64,000 nucleotides of DNA from JACDAN01 sp963802375. GTDB taxonomy: Bacteria > Actinomycetota > Thermoleophilia > Gaiellales > Gaiellaceae. This document shows, piece after piece, positions 35,953 through 42,518 of this stretch. A program made the translations under genes and the position numbers. Each line of letters opens with the position of its first letter. The stretch's first letter is position 1. The notes below the pieces were generated by a model. It saw only the letters and a list, made by a program, of their open reading frames with translations. It ran no database searches and was not told where the DNA came from. The stretch is taken from assembly GCA_963802375.1 (NCBI GenBank), contig CAWDIJ010000010.1, positions 806,001-870,000 of the forward strand, in the 5' to 3' direction.

Positions 35953-36790
35953 GGGCGGACTCCGCGACGGGCTCGGCGATCAGGATCCCGCTGAAGATGA
36001 CGACGCAGCCGGCGAAGCCGATCGTGCCGATCCGGTCGTCCGCGAGCAGATAGCCGAAGAGCCCCGCGAAGACGGTCTCCAGCGAGAAGATCACGGCGAT
36101 CCGCGTTGCGCTGACGCGGCGCTGGGCCCAGACCTGGACGACGAGGGCGAAGGCGACCGCGAAGAGGCCGGTGACGAGCAGCGCGGCCCAGACCGTCGCC
36201 CCCCGCGGGACCGAGAGGTCGCCCGCCGCGCCGGCGATCGCAAGGAACGCGACGCCCGCAGCCCCGACCTGCACGAACGTGAGCGCAAAGACGTCGAAGC
36301 GGTTCGCGTATCGCTCGACCATCACGATCTGGAGCGCCTGCGCGACCGTGCTCACAAGAACGAGCAGGTCGCCCGTCGCAGACCCCTCGGGGACGCCCGA
36401 GAGCAACGCGAGACCGACCAGGGCCAGTCCGACAGCGAGCCAGAGCTGCCGCGGAATCGGCGTCCGGAAGAGCGCCAGTGCGAGAAGCGGCGTGAAGAGC
36501 ACGTAGAGGCCGGTGATGAATCCGGTGTTCGTCACCGTCGTCCGCTCGAGGCCGGCCGTTTGCAACCCGATCCCGAGTGCGACGAGGATGCCGAGGAAGC
36601 CGCCGGCGACAAGCCCATCCCTGCCCAAGGTGCGAAGTCGCAGAACCGCGACGGGCGCGAGCGACGCCGTCGCGATCAGATAGCGGACGGCCAGGAACGC
36701 GAGGAGCGGGTACAGCTCCACGGCGTCCTTGACCTGGACGAAGGTGACTCCCCAGACCGCCGTGACGAGGATCAGCGCGGCGGTCGCCAC
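35897..36790 (-). CDS. EamA (DMT superfamily) transporter
   Basis: 297 residues with ten hydrophobic segments in two EamA repeats; the first opens with AVWGVTFVQVKDAV and the second ends with LETVFAGLFGYLLADDRIG, both typical. Probably exports a metabolite or drug. GTG at 36790 lies seven bases after a -10 TAGGAT (36803-36798). The -35 position falls inside a perfect 25-bp palindrome, and a second palindrome lies 55 bp further upstream, so a repressor very likely controls this gene. Confidence 0.9.
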   Translation of the reverse strand: MATAALILVTAVWGVTFVQVKDAVELYPLLAFLAVRYLIATASLAPVAVLRLRTLGRDGLVAGGFLGILVALGIGLQTAGLERTTVTNTGFITGLYVLFTPLLALALFRTPIPRQLWLAVGLALVGLALLSGVPEGSATGDLLVLVSTVAQALQIVMVERYANRFDVFALTFVQVGAAGVAFLAIAGAAGDLSVPRGATVWAALLVTGLFAVAFALVVQVWAQRRVSATRIAVIFSLETVFAGLFGYLLADDRIGTIGFAGCVVIFSGILIAEPVAESALRRLVRRPAPDPGLRPPG

Positions 36791-36815
36791 GCCGGAGATC
36801 CTAGGCGCCCGGGTC

Positions 36816-36893
36816 GGCTAGTAACAGAGTGTTACTAGCCTCGCGAGGCCGTCCCAACGCGGGCTCTGGAGGCAAGTAACAGAGTGTTACTTG
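36816..36893 (-). promoter_or_regulatory. Twin palindromic operators upstream of the EamA gene
   Basis: O1 (36816-36840) has 11-bp arms GGCTAGTAACA / TGTTACTAGCC around GAG. O2 (36873-36893) has 9-bp arms CAAGTAACA / TGTTACTTG around the same GAG. Both share the 17-mer AGTAACAGAGTGTTACT; centres are 55 bp apart. O1 covers the expected -35 of the EamA promoter. Size and symmetry fit a TetR-, MarR- or GntR-type dimer. No regulator gene is adjacent. Confidence 0.8.
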
Positions 36894-36907
36894 GTGCTCG
36901 CGGCGAG

Positions 36908-37075
36908 CTAGGCGACGTCGTCGGTCTGGCCGCCTTCGCCGGCGTGCGTGCTCGGCTCGTTGTCCTCCCAGCCGCCGACGTCGGCCGGCTCGTCGCTCGC
37001 TCCCTCGCGGTCGATCGACTCCTGGGTCGGGTTGGGCTCGCTCTCGCGCGGGCCTTCAGTGTCCTGCTCGCTCAT
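36908..37075 (-). CDS. Small acidic hydrophilic protein
   Basis: 55 residues. ATG 37075 is preceded by a perfect AAGGAGG five bases upstream, the best Shine-Dalgarno in the window. The product (MSEQDTEGPRESEPNPTQES...) is rich in Glu, Asp, Pro, Ser and Gly and probably unstructured; no Cys and no hydrophobic stretch. The stop lies just before operator O2 of the EamA gene on the same strand. A perfect 9-bp hairpin (37136-37158) lies 60 bases upstream. Function unknown. Confidence 0.65.
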   Translation of the reverse strand: MSEQDTEGPRESEPNPTQESIDREGASDEPADVGGWEDNEPSTHAGEGGQTDDVA

Positions 37076-37135
37076 CTCGGCCTCCTTGGCGTCGCTTTCC
37101 CTGGAGGTGTCCCGCGGAGCCGTCTCCGAAACAGT

Positions 37136-37158
37136 GAGGGCGCCGCCGCGGCGCCCTC
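37136..37158. other. Perfect GC hairpin between moaA and the acidic gene
   Basis: GAGGGCGCC / GGCGCCCTC with a five-base loop, enclosed by a further CTCCG...CGGAG pairing on the plus strand. No T tract follows on either strand, so it is not a standard terminator. It could be a leader structure of the acidic gene or an operator. Confidence 0.4.
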
Positions 37159-37260
37159 GCCGTGCGGAGCTCGTGAGCCAGCGCGTCCTCGTCGCCCCGG
37201 TTCACATCTCCGTTCCCCCTGAAGCCGGTGACTTGCGACGGGAACCGTAAGAGTTGGCGC

Positions 37261-37266
37261 TAGGCT
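37261..37266 (+). promoter_or_regulatory. -10 of moaA (leaderless)
   Basis: TAGGCT lies seven bases before the moaA ATG. No ribosome-binding site can be placed between them, so transcription probably starts at or next to the ATG. A convincing -35 is not seen. Confidence 0.5.
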
Positions 37267-37273
37267 CTTCCGT

Positions 37274-38263
37274 ATGAATTCGCTCACCGACGGCTGGGGG
37301 CGGGAGATCAAGAGCGTCCGGGTGTCGGTGACGGACAAGTGCAACTTCCGCTGCCGCTACTGCATGCCGGCCGAGGGGCTCGAGTGGCTCGGCCGCGACG
37401 AGCTCCTGACCTTCGAGGAGCTCTCGCGCGTGGTGACGGTGCTCGCGCGTATGGGCGTGGACGAAGTGCGGCTGACAGGCGGCGAGCCGCTTGCCCGACG
37501 GGACATGCCGGCGCTCGTCTCGATGCTGTCGGCGATCCCCGGCGTGAACGACCTCTCGCTGACGACGAACGGCGTGCTGCTCGACCGGTTCGCCGGCCCG
37601 CTCGTCGAGGCAGGGCTTCAGCGCCTGAACGTCTCGCTCGACTCGCTCTCCCATGTTCGGTTCGCCGAGATCACGAGGCGCGACGCGCTCGACCGGGTGC
37701 TTGCCGGGCTCGAGGCGGCCGAGGCGCATCCCGAGCTGCGGCCGATCAAGGTCAACTGTGTCGCGATCCGCGGCTTCACCGAGGAGGAAGTGCCGGCGCT
37801 CGCGGAGCTTGCGCGCCGCAAGCCATACGTCGTGCGGTTCATCGAGTTCATGCCGCTCGACGCCGAGGAGCGATGGGCCGGCGACGACGTCCTCACCGGC
37901 GCGGAGATCCGGGCGCTGATCGAGGAGCGCTGGCCGCTCGAAGAGATTCCCGCGAAGGAGTCGTCTACGGCGCGCCGGTTCCGCTTCGCGGACGGCAAGG
38001 GCGAGGTCGGTTTCGTCAACCCGGTGTCGGAGCCGTTCTGCTCGTCGTGCGACCGGATCCGGCTGACGGCGGACGGCCAGCTCCGAACCTGTCTCTTCTC
38101 ACGTCGTGAGTGGGATCTGAAGACGCCGCTCCGCGACGGGGCGAGCGACGAGGACATCGCCGGGCTGATCCGCTGGGCCGTCAAGCACAAGGAGCTGAAG
38201 CACCGGATCAACGACCCCGGCTTCGTCCGGGCGTCGCGGTCGATGTCACAGATCGGCGGTTAA
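37274..38263 (+). CDS. moaA: GTP 3',8-cyclase MoaA
   Basis: 329 residues. Radical SAM enzyme for the first step of molybdenum cofactor synthesis. N-terminal cluster motif CNFRCRYC (about 25-32), LTGGEPLARRD, and the C-terminal second-cluster Cys set in FCSSCDRIRLTADGQLRTCLF; the chain ends in Gly-Gly, needed for activity. No other moa gene is nearby. Upstream is a likely leaderless promoter; the stop shares TTAA with the convergent methyltransferase gene. Confidence 0.96.
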   Translation: MNSLTDGWGREIKSVRVSVTDKCNFRCRYCMPAEGLEWLGRDELLTFEELSRVVTVLARMGVDEVRLTGGEPLARRDMPALVSMLSAIPGVNDLSLTTNGVLLDRFAGPLVEAGLQRLNVSLDSLSHVRFAEITRRDALDRVLAGLEAAEAHPELRPIKVNCVAIRGFTEEEVPALAELARRKPYVVRFIEFMPLDAEERWAGDDVLTGAEIRALIEERWPLEEIPAKESSTARRFRFADGKGEVGFVNPVSEPFCSSCDRIRLTADGQLRTCLFSRREWDLKTPLRDGASDEDIAGLIRWAVKHKELKHRINDPGFVRASRSMSQIGG

Positions 38264-39075
38264 CGGACGCCGATGCGCACCCGGTAGCCCCAGAGACTCG
38301 GCACCCGGCGATCGCCGACGATGCGGCGCGTCGTCTCCTCGAGCGCGGTGAGGCCCAGGTCGTCCTCCGAGACCCCGAGCGAGAGCAGCTCGGGCACGAG
38401 GCCGAGGCTCCGCGCGAACCCGATCATCTCCTCCGCTCCGGCCTCGAGTTCGTCGTGCACGACGAACTCGCGAGTGAAGGCGAAGTGGCCGCTTTCGCGA
38501 ATGGCGTCGAGGTGTCCCGCCTTCGCCCGTCGCGTCCAGCCGGCCGCGACCTTGTGCTCGTCCCTGTACTTCTCGCGGAGCACGAGATGCGCCAGAAATC
38601 CCGCGTCGACCTCGGGATGGATCAGGGCGGGGAAGTCGTAGTCGTAGGCCGCGAAGACTCCGCCCGGTCGGAGGATGCGGGCCACCTCGGCGAGCACGGG
38701 CTCGCGGTCCATCCAGTGGAAGGACTGCGAGGCGGTGACGACGTCGGCGCTACCCGCCTCGAGCCCGGTGTCGTTCGCGAAGGCGTCCATATAGCGGACG
38801 TTCGGCTGGTCGGTCCTCCGCTCCGCCGCTGCGCGCATCTCCGGGTTCGGCTCGATCCCGACGACCTCGTCCGCTCGCTCCGCCCAAGCTCTCGTCGAGA
38901 GCCCCGTGCCGCTTCCCAGATCGACCACCCGAGCGATCGGCGGACGGCCTGCGTAGCGCGCCAGCGCATCCAGGAGGATCGCCGGCGGTGCAGGCCTGAA
39001 GGCGTCGTACCGGTCGGCGAATCCCACGCGCAGGTAGCCGCTTTGGCGTATGGCTTGGCGTGAGAACTCCGTCAT
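38260..39075 (-). CDS. SAM-dependent methyltransferase
   Basis: 271 residues. Class I fold: motif I VVDLGSGTGLSTRAWA, acidic strand VVGIEPNPEMRAA, motif III SADVVTASQSFHWM, and ILRPGGVFAAYDY. The SQSFHWM segment is common in methyltransferases of small molecules. Substrate unknown. ATG 39075 follows GGAG. Divergent from the PAP2 gene 54 bases away; overlaps moaA by four bases at the stop. Confidence 0.85.
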   Translation of the reverse strand: MTEFSRQAIRQSGYLRVGFADRYDAFRPAPPAILLDALARYAGRPPIARVVDLGSGTGLSTRAWAERADEVVGIEPNPEMRAAAERRTDQPNVRYMDAFANDTGLEAGSADVVTASQSFHWMDREPVLAEVARILRPGGVFAAYDYDFPALIHPEVDAGFLAHLVLREKYRDEHKVAAGWTRRAKAGHLDAIRESGHFAFTREFVVHDELEAGAEEMIGFARSLGLVPELLSLGVSEDDLGLTALEETTRRIVGDRRVPSLWGYRVRIGVR

Positions 39076-39129
39076 CGACTCCAGCTCGGTGCTTTCGGGA
39101 CCTCCGCGCGCGAGAGTAAACTTGCCCTC

Positions 39130-39891
39130 TTGACCTCCGCTGCCGCAGCCGTCAGCCGTCAGCTACCCCGCGGATGGCTCGATCTCTTCCGCCAGCTCCT
39201 GATCTGGTTCGGTTTCGTGTTCGTGTACCAGGTTGCGCGGGGTATCGCCGACCGGGACGACCGGGCGGCGTTCGACAACGCCCGGGGAATCATCGACTTC
39301 GAGCGGCGCGCGACCGGACTCTGGGAGCTCTCACTCCAGAGCTGGGCCGAGTCGTCGTACTCAATCGCGGTCTCCATGCAGTGGACGTACTGGCTCTCGC
39401 AGTTCGCGGTCGTGGGGATCGCGCTGCTGTGGGTCTACCTCCGCCGGCACGAGTCGTTCATCCGCTTCCGCAACGTCCTCATCCTCACGAACGTGATCGG
39501 GCTGATCGGATACGTCCTCCTGCCGACCGCGCCGCCGCGGATGCTGCCCGAGTTCGGCTTCTCCGACACCCTGGCGGCGCTCGGCTCGCCCAACCACGGC
39601 TCCAGCTTCATCCAGCTCGCCTCGAACCCGTATGCCGCCATGCCCAGCCTCCACTCGGCGGATGCGCTGATCGTCGGAATCGCGCTGGCCGTGTTCGTGC
39701 GATCGTGGATCATGAAGGCGATCTGGCTCGCCTGGCCGGTCTGGGTCTGGATCTCCGTGATGGCGACCGGCAACCACTTCTGGCTCGACATCGCTGCGGG
39801 CATCCTCGTCGCCGGCGTCGCCGCGCCGATCGTGTACCGGGCCGAGGTGCGCCGCTTCTTCGCCCGGCGAAGACCAGCAGCAGCGACCTAG
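39130..39891 (+). CDS. PAP2-superfamily membrane phosphatase/transferase
   Basis: 253 residues with six transmembrane segments. Catalytic motifs: PTAPPRM, AAMPSLHSADAL with the active His, and ATGNHFWLDIAAG with the second His and Asp. This spacing resembles the AUR1/inositol-phosphorylceramide-synthase-like group as well as lipid phosphatases. Start is TTG 39130, seven bases after TAAACT (leaderless); no better start exists nearby. Two bases upstream of a CDP-alcohol phosphatidyltransferase gene, so a phospholipid role is likely. Confidence 0.85.
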   Translation: MTSAAAAVSRQLPRGWLDLFRQLLIWFGFVFVYQVARGIADRDDRAAFDNARGIIDFERRATGLWELSLQSWAESSYSIAVSMQWTYWLSQFAVVGIALLWVYLRRHESFIRFRNVLILTNVIGLIGYVLLPTAPPRMLPEFGFSDTLAALGSPNHGSSFIQLASNPYAAMPSLHSADALIVGIALAVFVRSWIMKAIWLAWPVWVWISVMATGNHFWLDIAAGILVAGVAAPIVYRAEVRRFFARRRPAAAT

Positions 39892-39893
39892 GC

Positions 39894-40526
39894 GTGACGC
39901 GCGAGAGCGCGCTCCTGCGCGTCAAGGAGGGCTACACCGTCGGAGTTCGCCGCCTGGCGTCCCGCTCGATGAGCGGGCTCGCCCGGACGAGGGTCACGCC
40001 CGACGCGCTCACGGCCCTCGGCCTGACGATCTGCTTCCTGGCTGCGGTTGCCGTGTACTTCGAGTACCGGAACGAGATCCTGTGGTTCTGGACCGGGGCG
40101 CTCCTGTTCTGGGCCGGGTCACTGCTGGACGTCCTCGACGGAGCCCTGGCGCGCCAGAGCGGCCGCGGGACGCAGTTCGGCGCGTTTCTCGACTCCACGA
40201 CGGACCGGATCGGCGAGGCGGCGATGCTCGGTGCGATCGCGCTCGTCTTCGCCCGGGACGGGAACGAGGTCGCGCTCGGTGCAGCATTCGCCGCCATGAC
40301 CGCGTCGTTCCTCGTCAGCTACACGCGGGCCCGCGCCGAGGCGCTCGGGCTGAAAGGCGACGTCGGGCTAGGCAGCCGGGCCGAGCGGGTGGTCGTGATC
40401 GTCTCCGGACTCTTCCTCGCGCCCTGGGGGCTCCTCCCCTGGGCCGTCTACCTCCTGAACGTGACCGCCTGGATCACCGTCGTCCAGCGCGTGCTCCACG
40501 TTCGCAGGCAGCTCAAGCAGAGCTGA
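39894..40526 (+). CDS. CDP-alcohol phosphatidyltransferase
   Basis: 210 residues. The family motif D-G-x2-A-R-x8-G-x3-D-x3-D is seen as DGALARQSGRGTQFGAFLDSTTD. About six membrane segments. With an inositol-phosphate synthase 470 bases away, phosphatidylinositol-phosphate synthase (as in mycobacterial PgsA1) is the likely role; phosphatidylglycerophosphate synthesis is the alternative. GTG start two bases after the PAP2 stop. A longer frame upstream overlaps PAP2 and is not used. Confidence 0.88.
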   Translation: MTRESALLRVKEGYTVGVRRLASRSMSGLARTRVTPDALTALGLTICFLAAVAVYFEYRNEILWFWTGALLFWAGSLLDVLDGALARQSGRGTQFGAFLDSTTDRIGEAAMLGAIALVFARDGNEVALGAAFAAMTASFLVSYTRARAEALGLKGDVGLGSRAERVVVIVSGLFLAPWGLLPWAVYLLNVTAWITVVQRVLHVRRQLKQS

Positions 40527-40529
40527 CCC

Positions 40530-40955
40530 TCAATCGAGGTGCCTGGCGACGTCCCAGGTCCAGAGCTCGACGACATTGCCGTCGGGATCCGAGACGTACG
40601 CAGCCCTCGTTTCGCGTCCGTCCTCGTTCACTCGCTCCGAGGGCTCCTCGTGCACCGCGTATCCGTGCTCCCGGATGCGCTGCACCGCGGCGTCGTAGTC
40701 GGAGTCGGCGAGGTGCATCGCGTAGTGGACGTGGATCCCTCCACGTCCTCCGGCTACGCCCACTTGTGGGGCCCAGAGACCGATCCGGGTCCGGTTGCCG
40801 GCCATCAGCCAGACGGCGTCGCGATGGGCCCATCGCTCGACGATGGGCAGGCCCAGGACACCGGAATAGAACTGCTCCGCCGCCTCCAGGTCGACGACCT
40901 CGAGGACGAGCTCGCTGACACCCGTTGCAGGAATCCCGTCATTCACATCAGTCAC
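40530..40955 (-). CDS. VOC superfamily (glyoxalase/dioxygenase-like) protein
   Basis: 141 residues. Two beta-alpha-beta-beta-beta units: VSELVLEVVDLEAAEQFYSGVLGLPIVER, then HVHYAMHLADSDYDAAVQRIREHGY and AAYVSDPDGNVVELW. The C-terminal Glu (VVEL) and a His of IHVHY are plausible metal ligands. Fosfomycin-resistance- or dioxygenase-like; substrate unknown. GTG start 42 bases from the divergent RHH-MIPS gene; it ends three bases from the convergent phosphatidyltransferase. Confidence 0.85.
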   Translation of the reverse strand: MTDVNDGIPATGVSELVLEVVDLEAAEQFYSGVLGLPIVERWAHRDAVWLMAGNRTRIGLWAPQVGVAGGRGGIHVHYAMHLADSDYDAAVQRIREHGYAVHEEPSERVNEDGRETRAAYVSDPDGNVVELWTWDVARHLD

Positions 40956-40983
40956 AACGTCCGCGGCGCGTTCAAGCTTCCGC

Positions 40984-41007
40984 TAATCTGATAGCACTTG
41001 AGTGCTA
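40984..41007 (+). promoter_or_regulatory. Promoter and palindromic operator of the RHH-MIPS gene
   Basis: -10 TAATCT (40984-40989) lies eight bases before the TTG start. The palindrome TAGCACTTGAGTGCTA (40992-41007; 7-bp arms) covers the expected transcription start and the start codon itself, an ideal site for self-repression by the encoded ribbon-helix-helix domains. The arms equal the core of CIRCE half-sites, but the spacer is 2 rather than 9 bases. Confidence 0.6.
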
Positions 41008-42461
41008 GCAGGAAGGACGTGCTTGTCCGGATGCCGGGCGAGCTGAAGGCGCGACTGGCGGACGAGGTCGCCGACCGCGGCAGCAATCTCAACGACGTCG
41101 CGGTCGGGATCCTCGCATCGCGCTTCGCCGTCCCCTTCCAGCCGAGTGGACGAAAGGGCGCGCCGCCGAAGGGCGAGGGCGACGTGCTGCTCCGAATGCC
41201 CGCCGACCTCAAGGACCGGCTCCAGCAGCGCGCCGCAGACCGCGGCACGAACACCAACGAGCTCATCAACGAGATCCTGGCCGAGCGCTTGGGCGTCGTC
41301 GGTCCGGAGAGGAGGACCCGACCAATGGCAGCAACGAACGGCAAGGCGCCGCGCAGCGAAGACAAGGTGCGCGTCGCGATCATCGGCGTCGGCAACTGCG
41401 CCAACTCCCTGCTCCAGGGCGTGGAGTTCTACAAGGACGCGCCGGCGGACGAGTTCGTGCCCGGCCTGATGCACGTCGACCTGGGCGGGTATCACGTCCG
41501 CGATATCGAGTTCACGGCCGCGTTCGACGTTACGACCGACAAGGTCGGCAAGGACCTCGCGGACGCGATCTGGGCGCACCCGAACGACACGTACAAGTTC
41601 GCCGAGGTGCCGAAGACGGGCGTCAAGGTCTCGCGCGGGATGACGCACGACGGGCTCGGCAAGTACATCTCGGAGGTCGTCGAGAAGGCGCCGGGCGACA
41701 CGGACGACGTCGTGCGGATCCTCCAGGAGACCGGCACGGACGTCGTCGTCAACTACCTCCCCGTCGGGTCGGAAGAGGCGACGAAGTGGTACACGGAGCA
41801 GATCCTGCAGGCGGGCTGCGCGATGGTGAACTGCATGCCGGTCTTCATCGCGAAGGGCGGCTACTTCCGCAAGCGCTTCGAGGACCGCGGCCTGCCGATC
41901 ATCGGTGACGACATCAAGTCGCAGGTCGGCGCAACGATCACGCACCGCGCACTGACGCAGATCTTCCGCGACCGCGGCGTCAAGCTCGACCGCACGATGC
42001 AGCTGAACGTGGGCGGCAACTCGGACTTCCTGAACATGCTGGAGCGTGAGCGTCTCGAGTCCAAGAAGATCTCGAAGACGAACGCCGTCACCTCGGTGCT
42101 CGACTACGACATGGGCGCCGAGAACGTCCATGTCGGGCCGTCGGACTACGTGCCGTGGCTGACCGACCGCAAGTGGGCCTACGTCCGGATGGAGGGCTCG
42201 AGCTTCGGCAATGTCCCGCTCAACGTCGAGCTCAAGCTCGAGGTCTGGGACTCGCCGAACTCGGCCGGGATCGTGATCGACGCCGTCCGGCTCGCGAAGC
42301 TTGGCCTGAACAACGGGATCGGCGGCGCGCTCGAGGCGCCGAGCGCCTTCCTGATGAAGTCGCCGCCGAAGCAGATCGACGACGACGACGCGTTCGACGG
42401 CGTCGAGGCCTTCATCAAGCAGCACGCGCGCAAGCAGGCGCGGGCGAAGACGACGGCCTAG
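40998..42461 (+). CDS. ino1: Tandem RHH domains fused to inositol-3-phosphate synthase
   Basis: 487 residues if read from TTG 40998. Residues 6-45 (DVLVRMPGELKARLADEVADR) and 62-101 (DVLLRMPADLKDRLQQRAADR) are two ribbon-helix-helix DNA-binding units. From Met110 the chain is a complete actinobacterial inositol-3-phosphate synthase of 378 residues (GVGNCANSLLQG NAD loop; VGGNSDFLN; catalytic Lys-rich ERLESKKISKT). An AGGAGG nine bases before the ATG at 41325 suggests MIPS is also, or mainly, made alone. It converts glucose 6-phosphate to inositol phosphate for phosphatidylinositol and mycothiol-type compounds. A strong terminator follows. Confidence 0.9.
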   Translation: MSASRKDVLVRMPGELKARLADEVADRGSNLNDVAVGILASRFAVPFQPSGRKGAPPKGEGDVLLRMPADLKDRLQQRAADRGTNTNELINEILAERLGVVGPERRTRPMAATNGKAPRSEDKVRVAIIGVGNCANSLLQGVEFYKDAPADEFVPGLMHVDLGGYHVRDIEFTAAFDVTTDKVGKDLADAIWAHPNDTYKFAEVPKTGVKVSRGMTHDGLGKYISEVVEKAPGDTDDVVRILQETGTDVVVNYLPVGSEEATKWYTEQILQAGCAMVNCMPVFIAKGGYFRKRFEDRGLPIIGDDIKSQVGATITHRALTQIFRDRGVKLDRTMQLNVGGNSDFLNMLERERLESKKISKTNAVTSVLDYDMGAENVHVGPSDYVPWLTDRKWAYVRMEGSSFGNVPLNVELKLEVWDSPNSAGIVIDAVRLAKLGLNNGIGGALEAPSAFLMKSPPKQIDDDDAFDGVEAFIKQHARKQARAKTTA

Positions 42462-42467
42462 CAAGAC

Positions 42468-42499
42468 GAGAGAGGCCCGGCGCCTGCCGGGCCTCTCTC
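42468..42499. terminator. Bidirectional terminator
   Basis: Perfect 14-bp stem GAGAGAGGCCCGGC / GCCGGGCCTCTCTC with loop GCCT, centred between the ino1 stop and the convergent metalloprotease stop. The T tract is minimal (AATT on the plus side), as often in high-GC genomes. Confidence 0.8.
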
Positions 42500-42518
42500 A
42501 ATTGCGGTTCAGCGACGG

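Noticed and set aside
36816..36893. Twin hairpins as terminators of the small acidic gene
   Set aside because: No T tract follows, the two share an identical core including the loop, and O1 overlaps the expected -35, which fits operators better.
37080..37273. Molybdenum-cofactor riboswitch before moaA
   Set aside because: The hairpin at 37136-37158 does not fit the known motif as far as I can tell, and the -10 next to the ATG leaves no leader to hold one.
40992..41007. CIRCE/HrcA operator before the MIPS gene
   Set aside because: Arms TAGCACT/AGTGCTA match CIRCE half-sites, but the spacer is 2 instead of 9 bases and the gene is not a chaperone.
42468..42499. Operator for the ino1 or protease gene
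   Set aside because: It lies after both stop codons between convergent genes and has a 14-bp GC stem, so a terminator is the better reading.
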